In this document: in pieces, positions 24,666 to 32,280 of the stretch
Numbering within the stretch: the first letter of the stretch is position 1
Layout: the number at the start of each line of letters is the position of its first letter
From: a virus
IMG/VR virus record: IMGVR_UViG_3300013286_000023
Coordinates: 1-41,695 of that record
DNA: 41,695 bases
Direction: 5' to 3' (one strand)
Position numbers and translations under genes: made by a program
Notes under the pieces: generated by a model
What the model was told of the DNA's origin: nothing
What the model saw: the letters and a program-made list of their open reading frames with translations, nothing else
Database searches by the model: none

Positions 24666-25007
24666 TTATTTGTTTTTAGCAGCAGATCTATTGCTTGCTC
24701 TCAATTTTCTAGCTTGAATTTTAGCTTTATTGTTCATTACTTGCTTACTTTTTGTAATCTTTCGATTTTTTCTTTCCTCATCAAGAGAAGCTGCATTAAA
24801 AGTTCTTAATTTTTTTAATAACTTACCCATTTTCATACACTGGGAGCGAAACTTAAATGATGATTCAACCCCAGTATGCGTCATATAAGTTGTATGGTAG
24901 TTATGCAGTGCAACGACATCGGCCAAAAAATCTGAATATAGATCTTTATAGGCCTGTGTTTTTTCAGTTGACGTACTCTGCGCCGCTAGAATAGCTCGTG
25001 AATCCAT
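24666..25007 (-). CDS. Small basic protein of unknown function, overlapping gp46
   Basis: A protein of 113 residues, starting ATG at 25007 inside the last 44 bases of gp46 with GGGTGG upstream. The N-terminal half is helical with aromatic residues (YKDLYSDFLADVVALHNYHT). The segment FKFRSQCMKMGKLLKKLRTF is followed by a strongly basic C-terminus (about 75-113). Layout and charge suggest a nucleic-acid-binding protein. It resembles a longer relative of the neighbouring Hc1-like protein in spirit, but I see no shared motif. The function is unknown. Confidence 0.55.
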   Translation of the reverse strand: MDSRAILAAQSTSTEKTQAYKDLYSDFLADVVALHNYHTTYMTHTGVESSFKFRSQCMKMGKLLKKLRTFNAASLDEERKNRKITKSKQVMNNKAKIQARKLRASNRSAAKNK

Positions 25008-26742
25008 TTTCTTTTACCACCCTTAATACACTGTTCACTCGTCCCATAAGTTCATCCTTATGGCTTATCAAGTAAATATTCTTGTTTCTTTCTCTGGCCA
25101 TCTTTTTTAGTACGGCCAAAGCACTTTCAACACCTGCGGCGTCCATGCCAGAATCAACTAATTCGTCAATGAATAATAAATTAATCCCCTGATATAGTCC
25201 TTCCCAAACATCTCTAAATGCAAAACTCATACTTAGTATTAATCTGTTGCGCTCTCCACGTGACAAATTATCAAAATCTAAGTCCTGTCCTAATTGAGTT
25301 ATTTCTACAGTTAGGTCATTTTGGAATACTACCCTGTGTGGAAGTCCTAGACAATCAATATAGTAACCCAATCTCCTATTTAGATAGCTTAAATTCTGAT
25401 CAATTATCTTCTTACGGATAAAGCTATCTTTGTTTGTTAACAATTTTAATAAAAATTCTTGATGATCCTTAAGTCTAGATAGTTCATTGACACGATTCCA
25501 GGATATTTCTTGTATGGCAGTCCTTCTAAGTTCTTCAACTTGTTCAGAATAAGGATTAATTTCATCCGCTCTAGCAGTTAAAGATTTTTCTAAACTGTCT
25601 AAATTGTTTTTATGCCCCAAAGCTTCGGCTTCAGTGTCATAAAACGTTAAAGGTTTATGGGGTTGGTCCCCTGTACCTAATTCTTCTACAACTTTATTGT
25701 AATCATTACTAACTTTATCAAAATATTTCTTAGATTCTTCCAAGTGTTGTTGAGCAACAGCTGACATTTCTTCATGTTTATGGTCATGCAGTTGTTGTTC
25801 ACACGCATGACACGTTTTGTTTGCTAAACTTTTTAATTCTTGTTCATATTTTTTAACAGTCTTTTCAGCTTGTCCTAATGCAGATTCTAAAGTTGCTCGC
25901 TGCTTATTAAGATTTGTTATTTTAGTATTATGCTCAGTCCACTGTTTGAGTTGCACATGTACCGCTAGTTCATTTTCAATATTAACTTCACTCAGCGTAT
26001 GTATGTTATTAACCATAGTGGAAATATCAGATTCTTGTTTAGAATCCCATGCTATGCTGCGTATCAATAAACTATCAATGCTTTTTTGTATATTTTCGTT
26101 GGCTTTTTTAGTAGCTTCTATGGTTGCATTTTCAGATATAATTAAATCTTTAGTATCTTTGACTGAATTTTTAAGCATTTCTGCTTTTTCACTTAACAGC
26201 GTAATACCCAGCAGTTGTTCAATGATCTCTCTTTGTTCAGCTGCTCGCATACTTAAGAAAGGTTCAGTATAGGTGTTTAACGCAACTAAATGTTTGAACA
26301 TTGTATGGCTCATACCTAACATCTGTTCAATAGATTTTTGTGTTTCTCTACTATCTCCCTGACTGTCATCTTCTGATTCATCAGTTTTTATCTGACTATC
26401 ATTAACATACAGTTTAAGTACGTTGGGTTTACGGCCCCGTTCAATCCTGTAACTATTGCCATCTTTATCAAATTCTACAGTAACCAACATGGCTTTGCCG
26501 TTGATCTTATTGATTAAATTTTCTTTTTTAATGTTTGTTAGGGCTTGACCGTATAGCGCATAACTTAATGCGTTGATAATAGTGGTTTTTCCAGTACCAT
26601 TACGTGATCCAGTATCGTCTCCACCTAGATCTAAATTTTCTCCCAGCACTAGAGTAAGTAATTCTTTGTCAAATTGTACAGCCTGGGTTTGATTACCCAC
26701 ACTCATGAAGTTTTTAGCGGTAATATTCTTTAATTTAAACAT
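24964..26742 (-). CDS. 46: Recombination nuclease ATPase subunit gp46 (Rad50/SbcC type)
   Basis: A protein of 592 residues (T4 gp46: 560). It has the N-terminal Walker A GSRNGTGKTT (46-55), a Q-loop region near 160 and long coiled coils. The zinc-hook CHAC is at 311-314, the ABC signature LSRGERNRL near 493, and Walker B LLFIDELVDSG with Asp526 and Glu527. With gp47 it forms the Mre11-Rad50-type complex that resects DNA ends for recombination-dependent replication and host DNA breakdown. The start is ATG at 26742, overlapping the gp47 stop by one base (TAATG). The pair is therefore translationally coupled. Confidence 0.95.
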   Translation of the reverse strand: MFKLKNITAKNFMSVGNQTQAVQFDKELLTLVLGENLDLGGDDTGSRNGTGKTTIINALSYALYGQALTNIKKENLINKINGKAMLVTVEFDKDGNSYRIERGRKPNVLKLYVNDSQIKTDESEDDSQGDSRETQKSIEQMLGMSHTMFKHLVALNTYTEPFLSMRAAEQREIIEQLLGITLLSEKAEMLKNSVKDTKDLIISENATIEATKKANENIQKSIDSLLIRSIAWDSKQESDISTMVNNIHTLSEVNIENELAVHVQLKQWTEHNTKITNLNKQRATLESALGQAEKTVKKYEQELKSLANKTCHACEQQLHDHKHEEMSAVAQQHLEESKKYFDKVSNDYNKVVEELGTGDQPHKPLTFYDTEAEALGHKNNLDSLEKSLTARADEINPYSEQVEELRRTAIQEISWNRVNELSRLKDHQEFLLKLLTNKDSFIRKKIIDQNLSYLNRRLGYYIDCLGLPHRVVFQNDLTVEITQLGQDLDFDNLSRGERNRLILSMSFAFRDVWEGLYQGINLLFIDELVDSGMDAAGVESALAVLKKMARERNKNIYLISHKDELMGRVNSVLRVVKENGFTSYSSGAEYVN

Positions 26743-27755
26743 TATAGTTCGTTATAAATTTCTAATAGCATGGATTTGTCAAACTGTTCTGATTCTATGT
26801 TGACTAGACTATCTGTAACAATTTGATCAACGCTTTCAAAAGTAGTATCTAAGTTTTCAGCAGTACTGCCTTCTAAATTAACTTTATCTTGAATAAGACT
26901 GATTTCACGTATGTCGTAATCATTCATAAAAGTTTCTTTAATGAAGTTTGCTTCTTCAAAGCTGATATCTATGTCTAGATTTACTTTAAAATGCATCTTA
27001 CCTTTCATGATAGAGTCTTTTTGATCAATTAAATTGCTAAGTTTGATAGATCTATACTTGGGGCAGTTGGTCCAATTGATAAATTGTGGATCTCCACCCC
27101 ATTCTAACGTCATCATACCACGTTCATCATCCCCTGCATCACTGTAGTTGTGTGGGAACGCATTTCCAATATAGATTACCTTATTGTTTTCTTGACGTTT
27201 ATGGAAGTGTCCGCTGAATATATAGTCAGGACCATTAAAGTCTTCTGCCCTAAGTTCGCCGTGATCGGGCATTTGTACCATGGCGTTCATAAAGAATTTG
27301 GGCAATTCAAAGTGACCAAAGACATATCGACTTTTAATGTTCTTCATGGTCTTCCACTCATCACCTATTAACCAAGGTACAAGTGTGACATCATCCCGGC
27401 TCCATATACTGTCTACAACAGTGACGCCTGGAATGTGCCGACCAAAAGCACTCGAATGAATGTCACGCTTGTCTTTGTAGAACAGATCGTGGTTACCTGG
27501 GAACCAAAAGAACTGCTCAAATGCAGCACCGAGTTTCTCAAGGCAGCGTAAACTGCTATCTAATGTGAATAAGTTTAGACTGTTACGGTTATGACTCCAA
27601 TCACCCAAAAAGATTGCTGTTTCACACCCAGCAGTTTGTGCTTCTTGAATAAACCAGTCTACAAATTCTTCACAATCTCGCAAATGAGTGGATGAATTTG
27701 ATTTTAATCCAAAATGTATATCTGTAAAACATGCAACCTTTTTAAATAGACCCAT
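26742..27755 (-). CDS. 47: Recombination nuclease subunit gp47 (Mre11/SbcD type)
   Basis: A protein of 337 residues, as in T4 (339). The five phosphoesterase motifs are present: TDIHFG (Asp12, His14), LGDWSHNRN (Asp52), PGNHD (Asn88, His89), FGHFE (His148) and SGHFHKRQ (His183, His185). It is the Mn-dependent nuclease partner of gp46. The start is ATG at 27755 with GTAGGAGA nine bases upstream. It lies 49 bases after gp55 on the same strand. An acidic C-terminal region (about 240-337) is typical of the part that docks on Rad50-like partners. Confidence 0.95.
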   Translation of the reverse strand: MGLFKKVACFTDIHFGLKSNSSTHLRDCEEFVDWFIQEAQTAGCETAIFLGDWSHNRNSLNLFTLDSSLRCLEKLGAAFEQFFWFPGNHDLFYKDKRDIHSSAFGRHIPGVTVVDSIWSRDDVTLVPWLIGDEWKTMKNIKSRYVFGHFELPKFFMNAMVQMPDHGELRAEDFNGPDYIFSGHFHKRQENNKVIYIGNAFPHNYSDAGDDERGMMTLEWGGDPQFINWTNCPKYRSIKLSNLIDQKDSIMKGKMHFKVNLDIDISFEEANFIKETFMNDYDIREISLIQDKVNLEGSTAENLDTTFESVDQIVTDSLVNIESEQFDKSMLLEIYNEL

Positions 27756-27804
27756 TAATAGTTCTCCTACTATAAGTGTAGTAATAATAACTTAATAAGT
27801 CAAG

Positions 27805-28716
27805 TTAAAGATCATCGTTTTCTATTTCTTCTTCTTCCGATACAGTTTCGCTCTTGGGCATACGCATATTTTTATACAGCTCTGCTTGCCGTGCAATTTC
27901 TTCGGCATATTCTTGACTATTTTGTCTAGTTAGGCTTGGCGTTAACCCAGCTTCTTCCAATAGATCATCCCTAATATTTTGACTCTTTTTCTCAATGTTC
28001 AATATTCTAGTAAAGCTGTTTGTTACGGCAGCAGTGTAGTAAGCAAAGGGATTTTCACTTTTTGATTCGTCAAACTGTAGACCAATATGACTTAATTGTA
28101 GGATAGCCTGTCCTTTCATTTCATCAATGTAAGTGTATCCCCGCCAATTGCTACGCTGTGCGTATCTTTCGCTGAGTTTAATAAACATCTTACCTAAATT
28201 TTCAGTGATGCGCCCTTTATCTTTATCAAAATGCCCTGTATCTACAGGACCGCGCCAATGGCTTTTACCTACACATGTTAATTCATCTTGATCATTGTAT
28301 TTCCAATGTTGGAATGGTGGGAAATTTACTTTGTCATGACTATCTGCTGTAGTTTTTGTAGTCTTTTTTCGGCCAGGGGCAAGGGGAATATGATCAAAAG
28401 TCATGATTCTTATGATCACATCAGTTTTGGCAATGGTAGTGTAGTCAGGAATGCATTCTGCCAGTTTGACTTTCTTGTCTCCGTTGAGTCTGGCCTGGCT
28501 AAAAATCTGTATCCCTATACGTTTTGCTCTGGCTCTTTTGGCTTCAGCTACTGTTCTAATATTAACTTTGGATAGATTGGGTAAAATAATATCGTGTTGT
28601 TGATATTCTGGAAGAACAAAACTAGAAAAGCTGCATTTACTCTTGTGAATTTCTGCTAGTAGATCTCGATTATTTAGATATTTGACTTTTCTAGTTGTGG
28701 GAATTGGGGTGCTCAT
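27805..28716 (-). CDS. 55: Late-promoter sigma factor gp55 with long N-terminal extension
   Basis: A protein of 303 residues (T4 gp55: 185). The gp55-like core is at about 165-260: ENLGKMFIKLSERYAQRSNW, GYTYIDEMKGQAILQLSHIG and ENPFAYYTAAVTNSFTRILN, with the following IEKKSQNIRDDLLEE. It recognises the TAAATA late element. The first 165 residues (KYLNNRDLLAEIHKSKCSFS, then LPNLSKVNIRTVAEAKRARA, then IIRIMTFDHIPL) are absent from T4 gp55. They resemble a short conserved protein I associate with T4-like cyanophages, so a fusion is possible. The C-terminus is very acidic. The start is ATG at 28716 with AAGGA about 13 bases upstream. Both a sigma70-like and a late-type promoter lie upstream. Confidence 0.85.
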   Translation of the reverse strand: MSTPIPTTRKVKYLNNRDLLAEIHKSKCSFSSFVLPEYQQHDIILPNLSKVNIRTVAEAKRARAKRIGIQIFSQARLNGDKKVKLAECIPDYTTIAKTDVIIRIMTFDHIPLAPGRKKTTKTTADSHDKVNFPPFQHWKYNDQDELTCVGKSHWRGPVDTGHFDKDKGRITENLGKMFIKLSERYAQRSNWRGYTYIDEMKGQAILQLSHIGLQFDESKSENPFAYYTAAVTNSFTRILNIEKKSQNIRDDLLEEAGLTPSLTRQNSQEYAEEIARQAELYKNMRMPKSETVSEEEEIENDDL

Positions 28717-28743
28717 CTTATTATTGTTATCCTTATGAACTAC

Positions 28744-28771
28744 AGTATAACATAGATGTATCCAATGTCAA
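28744..28771 (-). promoter_or_regulatory. Sigma70-like promoter for gp55-gp47-gp46
   Basis: On the minus strand, TTGACA (28766-28771) and TATACT (28744-28749) are separated by 16 bases. They lie about 30-55 bases before the gp55 start. This fits host-polymerase transcription of the gp55, gp47, gp46 run early in infection. Confidence 0.55.
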
Positions 28772-28794
28772 CCATATTAATTAAACTAGCACAT

Positions 28795-28802
28795 TATTTA
28801 TA
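28795..28802 (-). promoter_or_regulatory. Perfect late-promoter motif (TATAAATA) upstream of gp55
   Basis: TATAAATA on the minus strand lies about 80 bases before the gp55 ATG and just upstream of the sigma70-like promoter. It would let gp55 reinforce its own expression. It sits two bases from the plus-strand motif at 28805-28812, back to back. Confidence 0.45.
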
Positions 28803-28804
28803 TT

Positions 28805-28812
28805 GGTAAATA
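28805..28812 (+). promoter_or_regulatory. Late-promoter-like motif (GGTAAATA) for the baseplate run
   Basis: GGTAAATA on the plus strand lies 17 bases before the ATG at 28830, with AAAGGA between. It has two differences from consensus but is identical to the motif at 11960-11967. Confidence 0.35.
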
Positions 28813-28829
28813 ACATTAAAGGATATATT

Positions 28830-29618
28830 ATGTCATTGTCTCCGCAAGAAGAACAACAACTTAGCAATTTAGCTGTTGGGGTCGGTCTGTCAGTTTTAAA
28901 AAAAGCACTTAGTAAAGGGGCTATGCCAGGAAATGTGCCGGCACCCCAAGTTAATGTTTTTAAAACAGACGGCACACAACTGAGCAATGATAATAGGGTA
29001 AAAATTCAAGTTCCGATTGATTATTATTCTTCTTCTTTAATGAATGGAGTTCATCAATCCGAAACTAATTTAACTAAATTTAAAGGTATTGTATTTCCCT
29101 ACACGCCAACCATACAATATGAAACTAAGGCAACGTACTCTCCTAAGAATACCGTGCATTCTAATTTTACACAATATTTTTATCAGAATAGTTCAGTCAC
29201 GCCAATAACAATAAGCGGAAAATTTACTGTAGAAAATGACGATGATGCAGCATTTTTGTTAATGACACTTCATTTACTTAAAACATTAACAAAAATGAAA
29301 CAGGGAAAAGATAGTAACGCCGGAGCTCCACCGCCAGTATGTAAATTATCTGCATATGGCAATTACATGTTTGATAATGTTCCAGTAGTTATATCATCAT
29401 TCACACATGAATTGCCTGACAACATTGATTATTTTACAACATCTAAAATGAATAAAGTTATTGATATTAATTTGGCAAATAATTCTGTTCCAGTAATATC
29501 CAGTATAAAAGTTATTTGCACACCGGTATATAGTCGACGACAAATGACTAATTTTTCAGTAGATCAAATGATAGGCGGCAATTATAATTTACAAGGTAAT
29601 GGGAAGGGATATCTATAA
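28830..29618 (+). CDS. Tail-tube or hub structural protein (possible gp48/gp54 counterpart)
   Basis: The frame opens at TTG 28803, but ATG at 28830 (MSLSPQEEQQLSN) has AAAGGA six bases upstream and lies after the likely promoter, so I prefer it; this gives 262 residues. Key blocks are IVFPYTPTIQYETKATYSPK, HSNFTQYFYQ, ITISGKFTVENDDDAAFLLM, APPPVCKLSAYGNYMF and LPDNIDYFTT. This set occurs in tail-tip proteins of aquatic myoviruses placed before gp53. In T4 that position belongs to the tube cap and initiator (gp48, gp54), so a tube-baseplate connector is plausible, by inference. It overlaps the gp53-like gene by one base (TAATG). Confidence 0.65.
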   Translation: MSLSPQEEQQLSNLAVGVGLSVLKKALSKGAMPGNVPAPQVNVFKTDGTQLSNDNRVKIQVPIDYYSSSLMNGVHQSETNLTKFKGIVFPYTPTIQYETKATYSPKNTVHSNFTQYFYQNSSVTPITISGKFTVENDDDAAFLLMTLHLLKTLTKMKQGKDSNAGAPPPVCKLSAYGNYMFDNVPVVISSFTHELPDNIDYFTTSKMNKVIDINLANNSVPVISSIKVICTPVYSRRQMTNFSVDQMIGGNYNLQGNGKGYL

Positions 29619-29920
29619 TGGCAATTAATTATTCAAAATATAGTCCGTACTCCTCAACAGATCAATCATCTGGTTATCTAGGTATTTGGTCTCCAAGAAA
29701 TATTCCTCTAGAAGTTGATGACGTATTGTTCGAGATTCCAGACAAATATCATCACAGGCCGGATCTACTATCTTATGATCTTTATGATACTGTAAAATTA
29801 TGGTGGGTGTTTGCCATGCGTAATCCCAATATTATACAAGATCCAATTTTTGATTTAGTTTCTGGTACGTCAATTTATCTACCTAAAATTTCCTCAATTA
29901 ATTCGGCACTAGGTGTGTAA
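29618..29920 (+). CDS. 53: Baseplate wedge protein gp53-like (LysM-type)
   Basis: A protein of 100 residues, about half of T4 gp53 (196). The pattern YHHRPDLLSYDLYDTVKLWW, then VFAMRNPNIIQDPIFDL and GTSIYLP is the gp53/LysM-like core, with the RPD-x-x-x-YDLY and LWWVFA-x-RNP blocks intact. T4 gp53 joins neighbouring wedges into a closed baseplate. It overlaps the preceding gene by one base and is followed one base after its stop by the ATG of the next gene, so the set is tightly coupled. The lack of the second half of T4 gp53 suggests a minimal version. Confidence 0.8.
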   Translation: MAINYSKYSPYSSTDQSSGYLGIWSPRNIPLEVDDVLFEIPDKYHHRPDLLSYDLYDTVKLWWVFAMRNPNIIQDPIFDLVSGTSIYLPKISSINSALGV

Positions 29921-29921
29921 C

Positions 29922-32273
29922 ATGGCAAAAAGTTTAGATTCTACTGCCCAAACACCGCTTGGCAAATTTGTGACAGCGGCCCCAGGCCAATCAAATATTA
30001 ATAATGGTGGAAAATCTGACTCAACTAATCGTGATCTACCAAAGGAGATTAAACAAAAAATAGAAGGTCAGACGAATCCAGACCTTTTAAAATATATAAA
30101 GAATACCAATGCGGTTAGAATTACTGCGATAAAAGGACATGATATAGTACCTGGCACAGTTACACCTGCTCAAGAGTCAGGTATTCCTTTTTCTGGAACC
30201 GCTCAAGGCGGCGGCGCTTTGAAACCAGTATATGCTAATAACCGGATTAACGGTACTAACATTTTAAACAAGTATATAAGTTATAATTATGTTGTCACAC
30301 TGTCAGGATTACTTAGTACTGCTTTAGAAAATCCCACATCAGAATCATTTGAACAAAGTTCAAAGATGTTAAAAATACTTTCATCATCAGGTAAAGGTGC
30401 AGGCTATGAAATTGGTAACGTAATAACCCCAATATCTCTTCGTCAAATGGTTTCAGTCATTGGAAATAAAAATATTCCAGGAGATAACACTGTCAAAGTA
30501 GTTAATCAATTTAATACAACTAGTCCTGGCAGATTTGATATGTATATTGATAATATTGAAATTGACACTTTAATGGGATATTCAGGTAAATCAGGTCCAA
30601 CACTTCCAACTGGTGTTAGATTTGAAGTATTTGAACCTTATAGTATGAATGGATTTATGGAAGCATTGCAGGCAACTGCATTAGCCTCAGGATATGTTAA
30701 TTATGCAACAGCATCTTATCTATTAAAAATTCATTTTGCAGGCTATCGAGATACGGACCTTGGTATTGATTCAGAAATTCCCTACAGTACTAGATATTTT
30801 GGTATCTATATAACTGAAGTACAACTAGATGTGACAGAAAAGGGCACTAGATATATTTGCGTGGGAATACCATTTAACGAATTTTCTTTTACCGATTCTG
30901 TCAATAAATTAAGACAAAATGTACAGGCAAAAGGACAAACGGTTGATGAAATTTTAACCAATTTTATTCAAAATATTCAATTTCAACGAGCTTTAGAAAG
31001 TAAATCAATGTATGTTGGTGGTAAAAATCCTGGTGCTGATACTTATCAAATTAGATTCCTCGGAGATTTTGCAAATTTAATGAAAAGTAATTTGGCAGAC
31101 CCAAAGGATGAAAAAAATGTTGAAATGGAAAATCCACAATTCTCCTCAAATAGTGGATATGGTAAGCTCGATTTAACCAACACACGTTTACCAGATGACA
31201 GTCGGTATACAACCAATCCTAGAAATAGTGTTGTAAATTTTTCAGCACAACAAAATATTACCGATTGTATAGCATCGGTAATTTCTGAAAGTACATGGGC
31301 GCGTGATTTAGTGAAAAAATTAAACACTAGCATTGATTCTATAATAGACAAAGATACAGGATTTTTAGATTATTTTTCAATAAGAGTTAGTACAAAGAAT
31401 AAAAAAATAATCGACCCACTCACTAATCGATATTATCAAATTCATGCATACTTAATATCCCCATATAGAGTACACTATACATCAGTTCCTGGGTTTCAGC
31501 AAGATAAATTTGATTTTAAAACACAAGATGCTGGTAAATTATCTACATTGATATTTAGGGATTATAATTACATATATACTGGTAAGAATGTTGATATTAT
31601 TGATTTTAAAATAAATTTTAAAAACAGTTTCCTTGCACCGTTAGCTCCTTTTATGGGCGCTAATGATAAAGGAGCAATACAATCAATTGGCAAACCTGAC
31701 ATTGTTACTCCACTGGTAAATCCTGACAAAATAAAAGCAACTTTAAGTGCTAGACAAATTGATGTTGCGTCTGCGTCACAGGTTTCAAATTCTAATTTAA
31801 ACACACAGTACGATAACCAGCGTAAATATCATAGTGTCACAGCAAATCAACCATTAGGAGATCCAGATTATCTTGGAAGTAAAGCAATGTATGAAGCAAT
31901 CCTAAATAACCCCGCAGATATGGTTGAACTTGATCTTGGAATTATTGGAGATCCAATATATGTTACTCATGGCGGGATTGCTAATTATATGCGAGAAGAG
32001 TATAATGGATTAATGGAAGACGGTGCAATTAATCAATATTACGGAGGCCCATTAATACGAATAAATTTTAAAAATTTTGAAGATATTAGCCCAGACGGCA
32101 TTATGAAACCTAACCTAACACAAGTCCAATTTAGTGGAATTTATATGGTTAGACAAGTAGTTAGTAAATTTTCTAATGGAGTGTTTACCCAAGTATTAAA
32201 ATTAAATAGATTGTCCCAACTTAATAATGTAGCACCTACTGGGTCGTTCATAGACACTGGAAACATAACATAG
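29922..32273 (+). CDS. Large baseplate/hub structural protein
   Basis: GTG at 29913 is in frame, but ATG at 29922 (MAKSLDSTAQTPLG) right after the gp53 stop is preferred, giving 783 residues. After a disordered N-terminus (1-95), a conserved-looking domain follows (about 110-300). It includes NKYISYNYVVTLSGLL, RFDMYIDNIEIDTLMGYSG, RFEVFEPYSMNGFMEALQAT and LLKIHFAGYRD. Proteins with the FEPYSM and IHF-GY blocks occur in aquatic T4-like phages as virion proteins near gp5. The C-terminal 150 residues (AMYEAILNNPADMVELDLGI, then GDPIYVTHGG) resemble a second hub-like beta domain. Position next to gp5 suggests it takes the gp27-like hub role, but I cannot show homology. Confidence 0.65.
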   Translation: MAKSLDSTAQTPLGKFVTAAPGQSNINNGGKSDSTNRDLPKEIKQKIEGQTNPDLLKYIKNTNAVRITAIKGHDIVPGTVTPAQESGIPFSGTAQGGGALKPVYANNRINGTNILNKYISYNYVVTLSGLLSTALENPTSESFEQSSKMLKILSSSGKGAGYEIGNVITPISLRQMVSVIGNKNIPGDNTVKVVNQFNTTSPGRFDMYIDNIEIDTLMGYSGKSGPTLPTGVRFEVFEPYSMNGFMEALQATALASGYVNYATASYLLKIHFAGYRDTDLGIDSEIPYSTRYFGIYITEVQLDVTEKGTRYICVGIPFNEFSFTDSVNKLRQNVQAKGQTVDEILTNFIQNIQFQRALESKSMYVGGKNPGADTYQIRFLGDFANLMKSNLADPKDEKNVEMENPQFSSNSGYGKLDLTNTRLPDDSRYTTNPRNSVVNFSAQQNITDCIASVISESTWARDLVKKLNTSIDSIIDKDTGFLDYFSIRVSTKNKKIIDPLTNRYYQIHAYLISPYRVHYTSVPGFQQDKFDFKTQDAGKLSTLIFRDYNYIYTGKNVDIIDFKINFKNSFLAPLAPFMGANDKGAIQSIGKPDIVTPLVNPDKIKATLSARQIDVASASQVSNSNLNTQYDNQRKYHSVTANQPLGDPDYLGSKAMYEAILNNPADMVELDLGIIGDPIYVTHGGIANYMREEYNGLMEDGAINQYYGGPLIRINFKNFEDISPDGIMKPNLTQVQFSGIYMVRQVVSKFSNGVFTQVLKLNRLSQLNNVAPTGSFIDTGNIT

Positions 32274-32280
32274 TAACACG

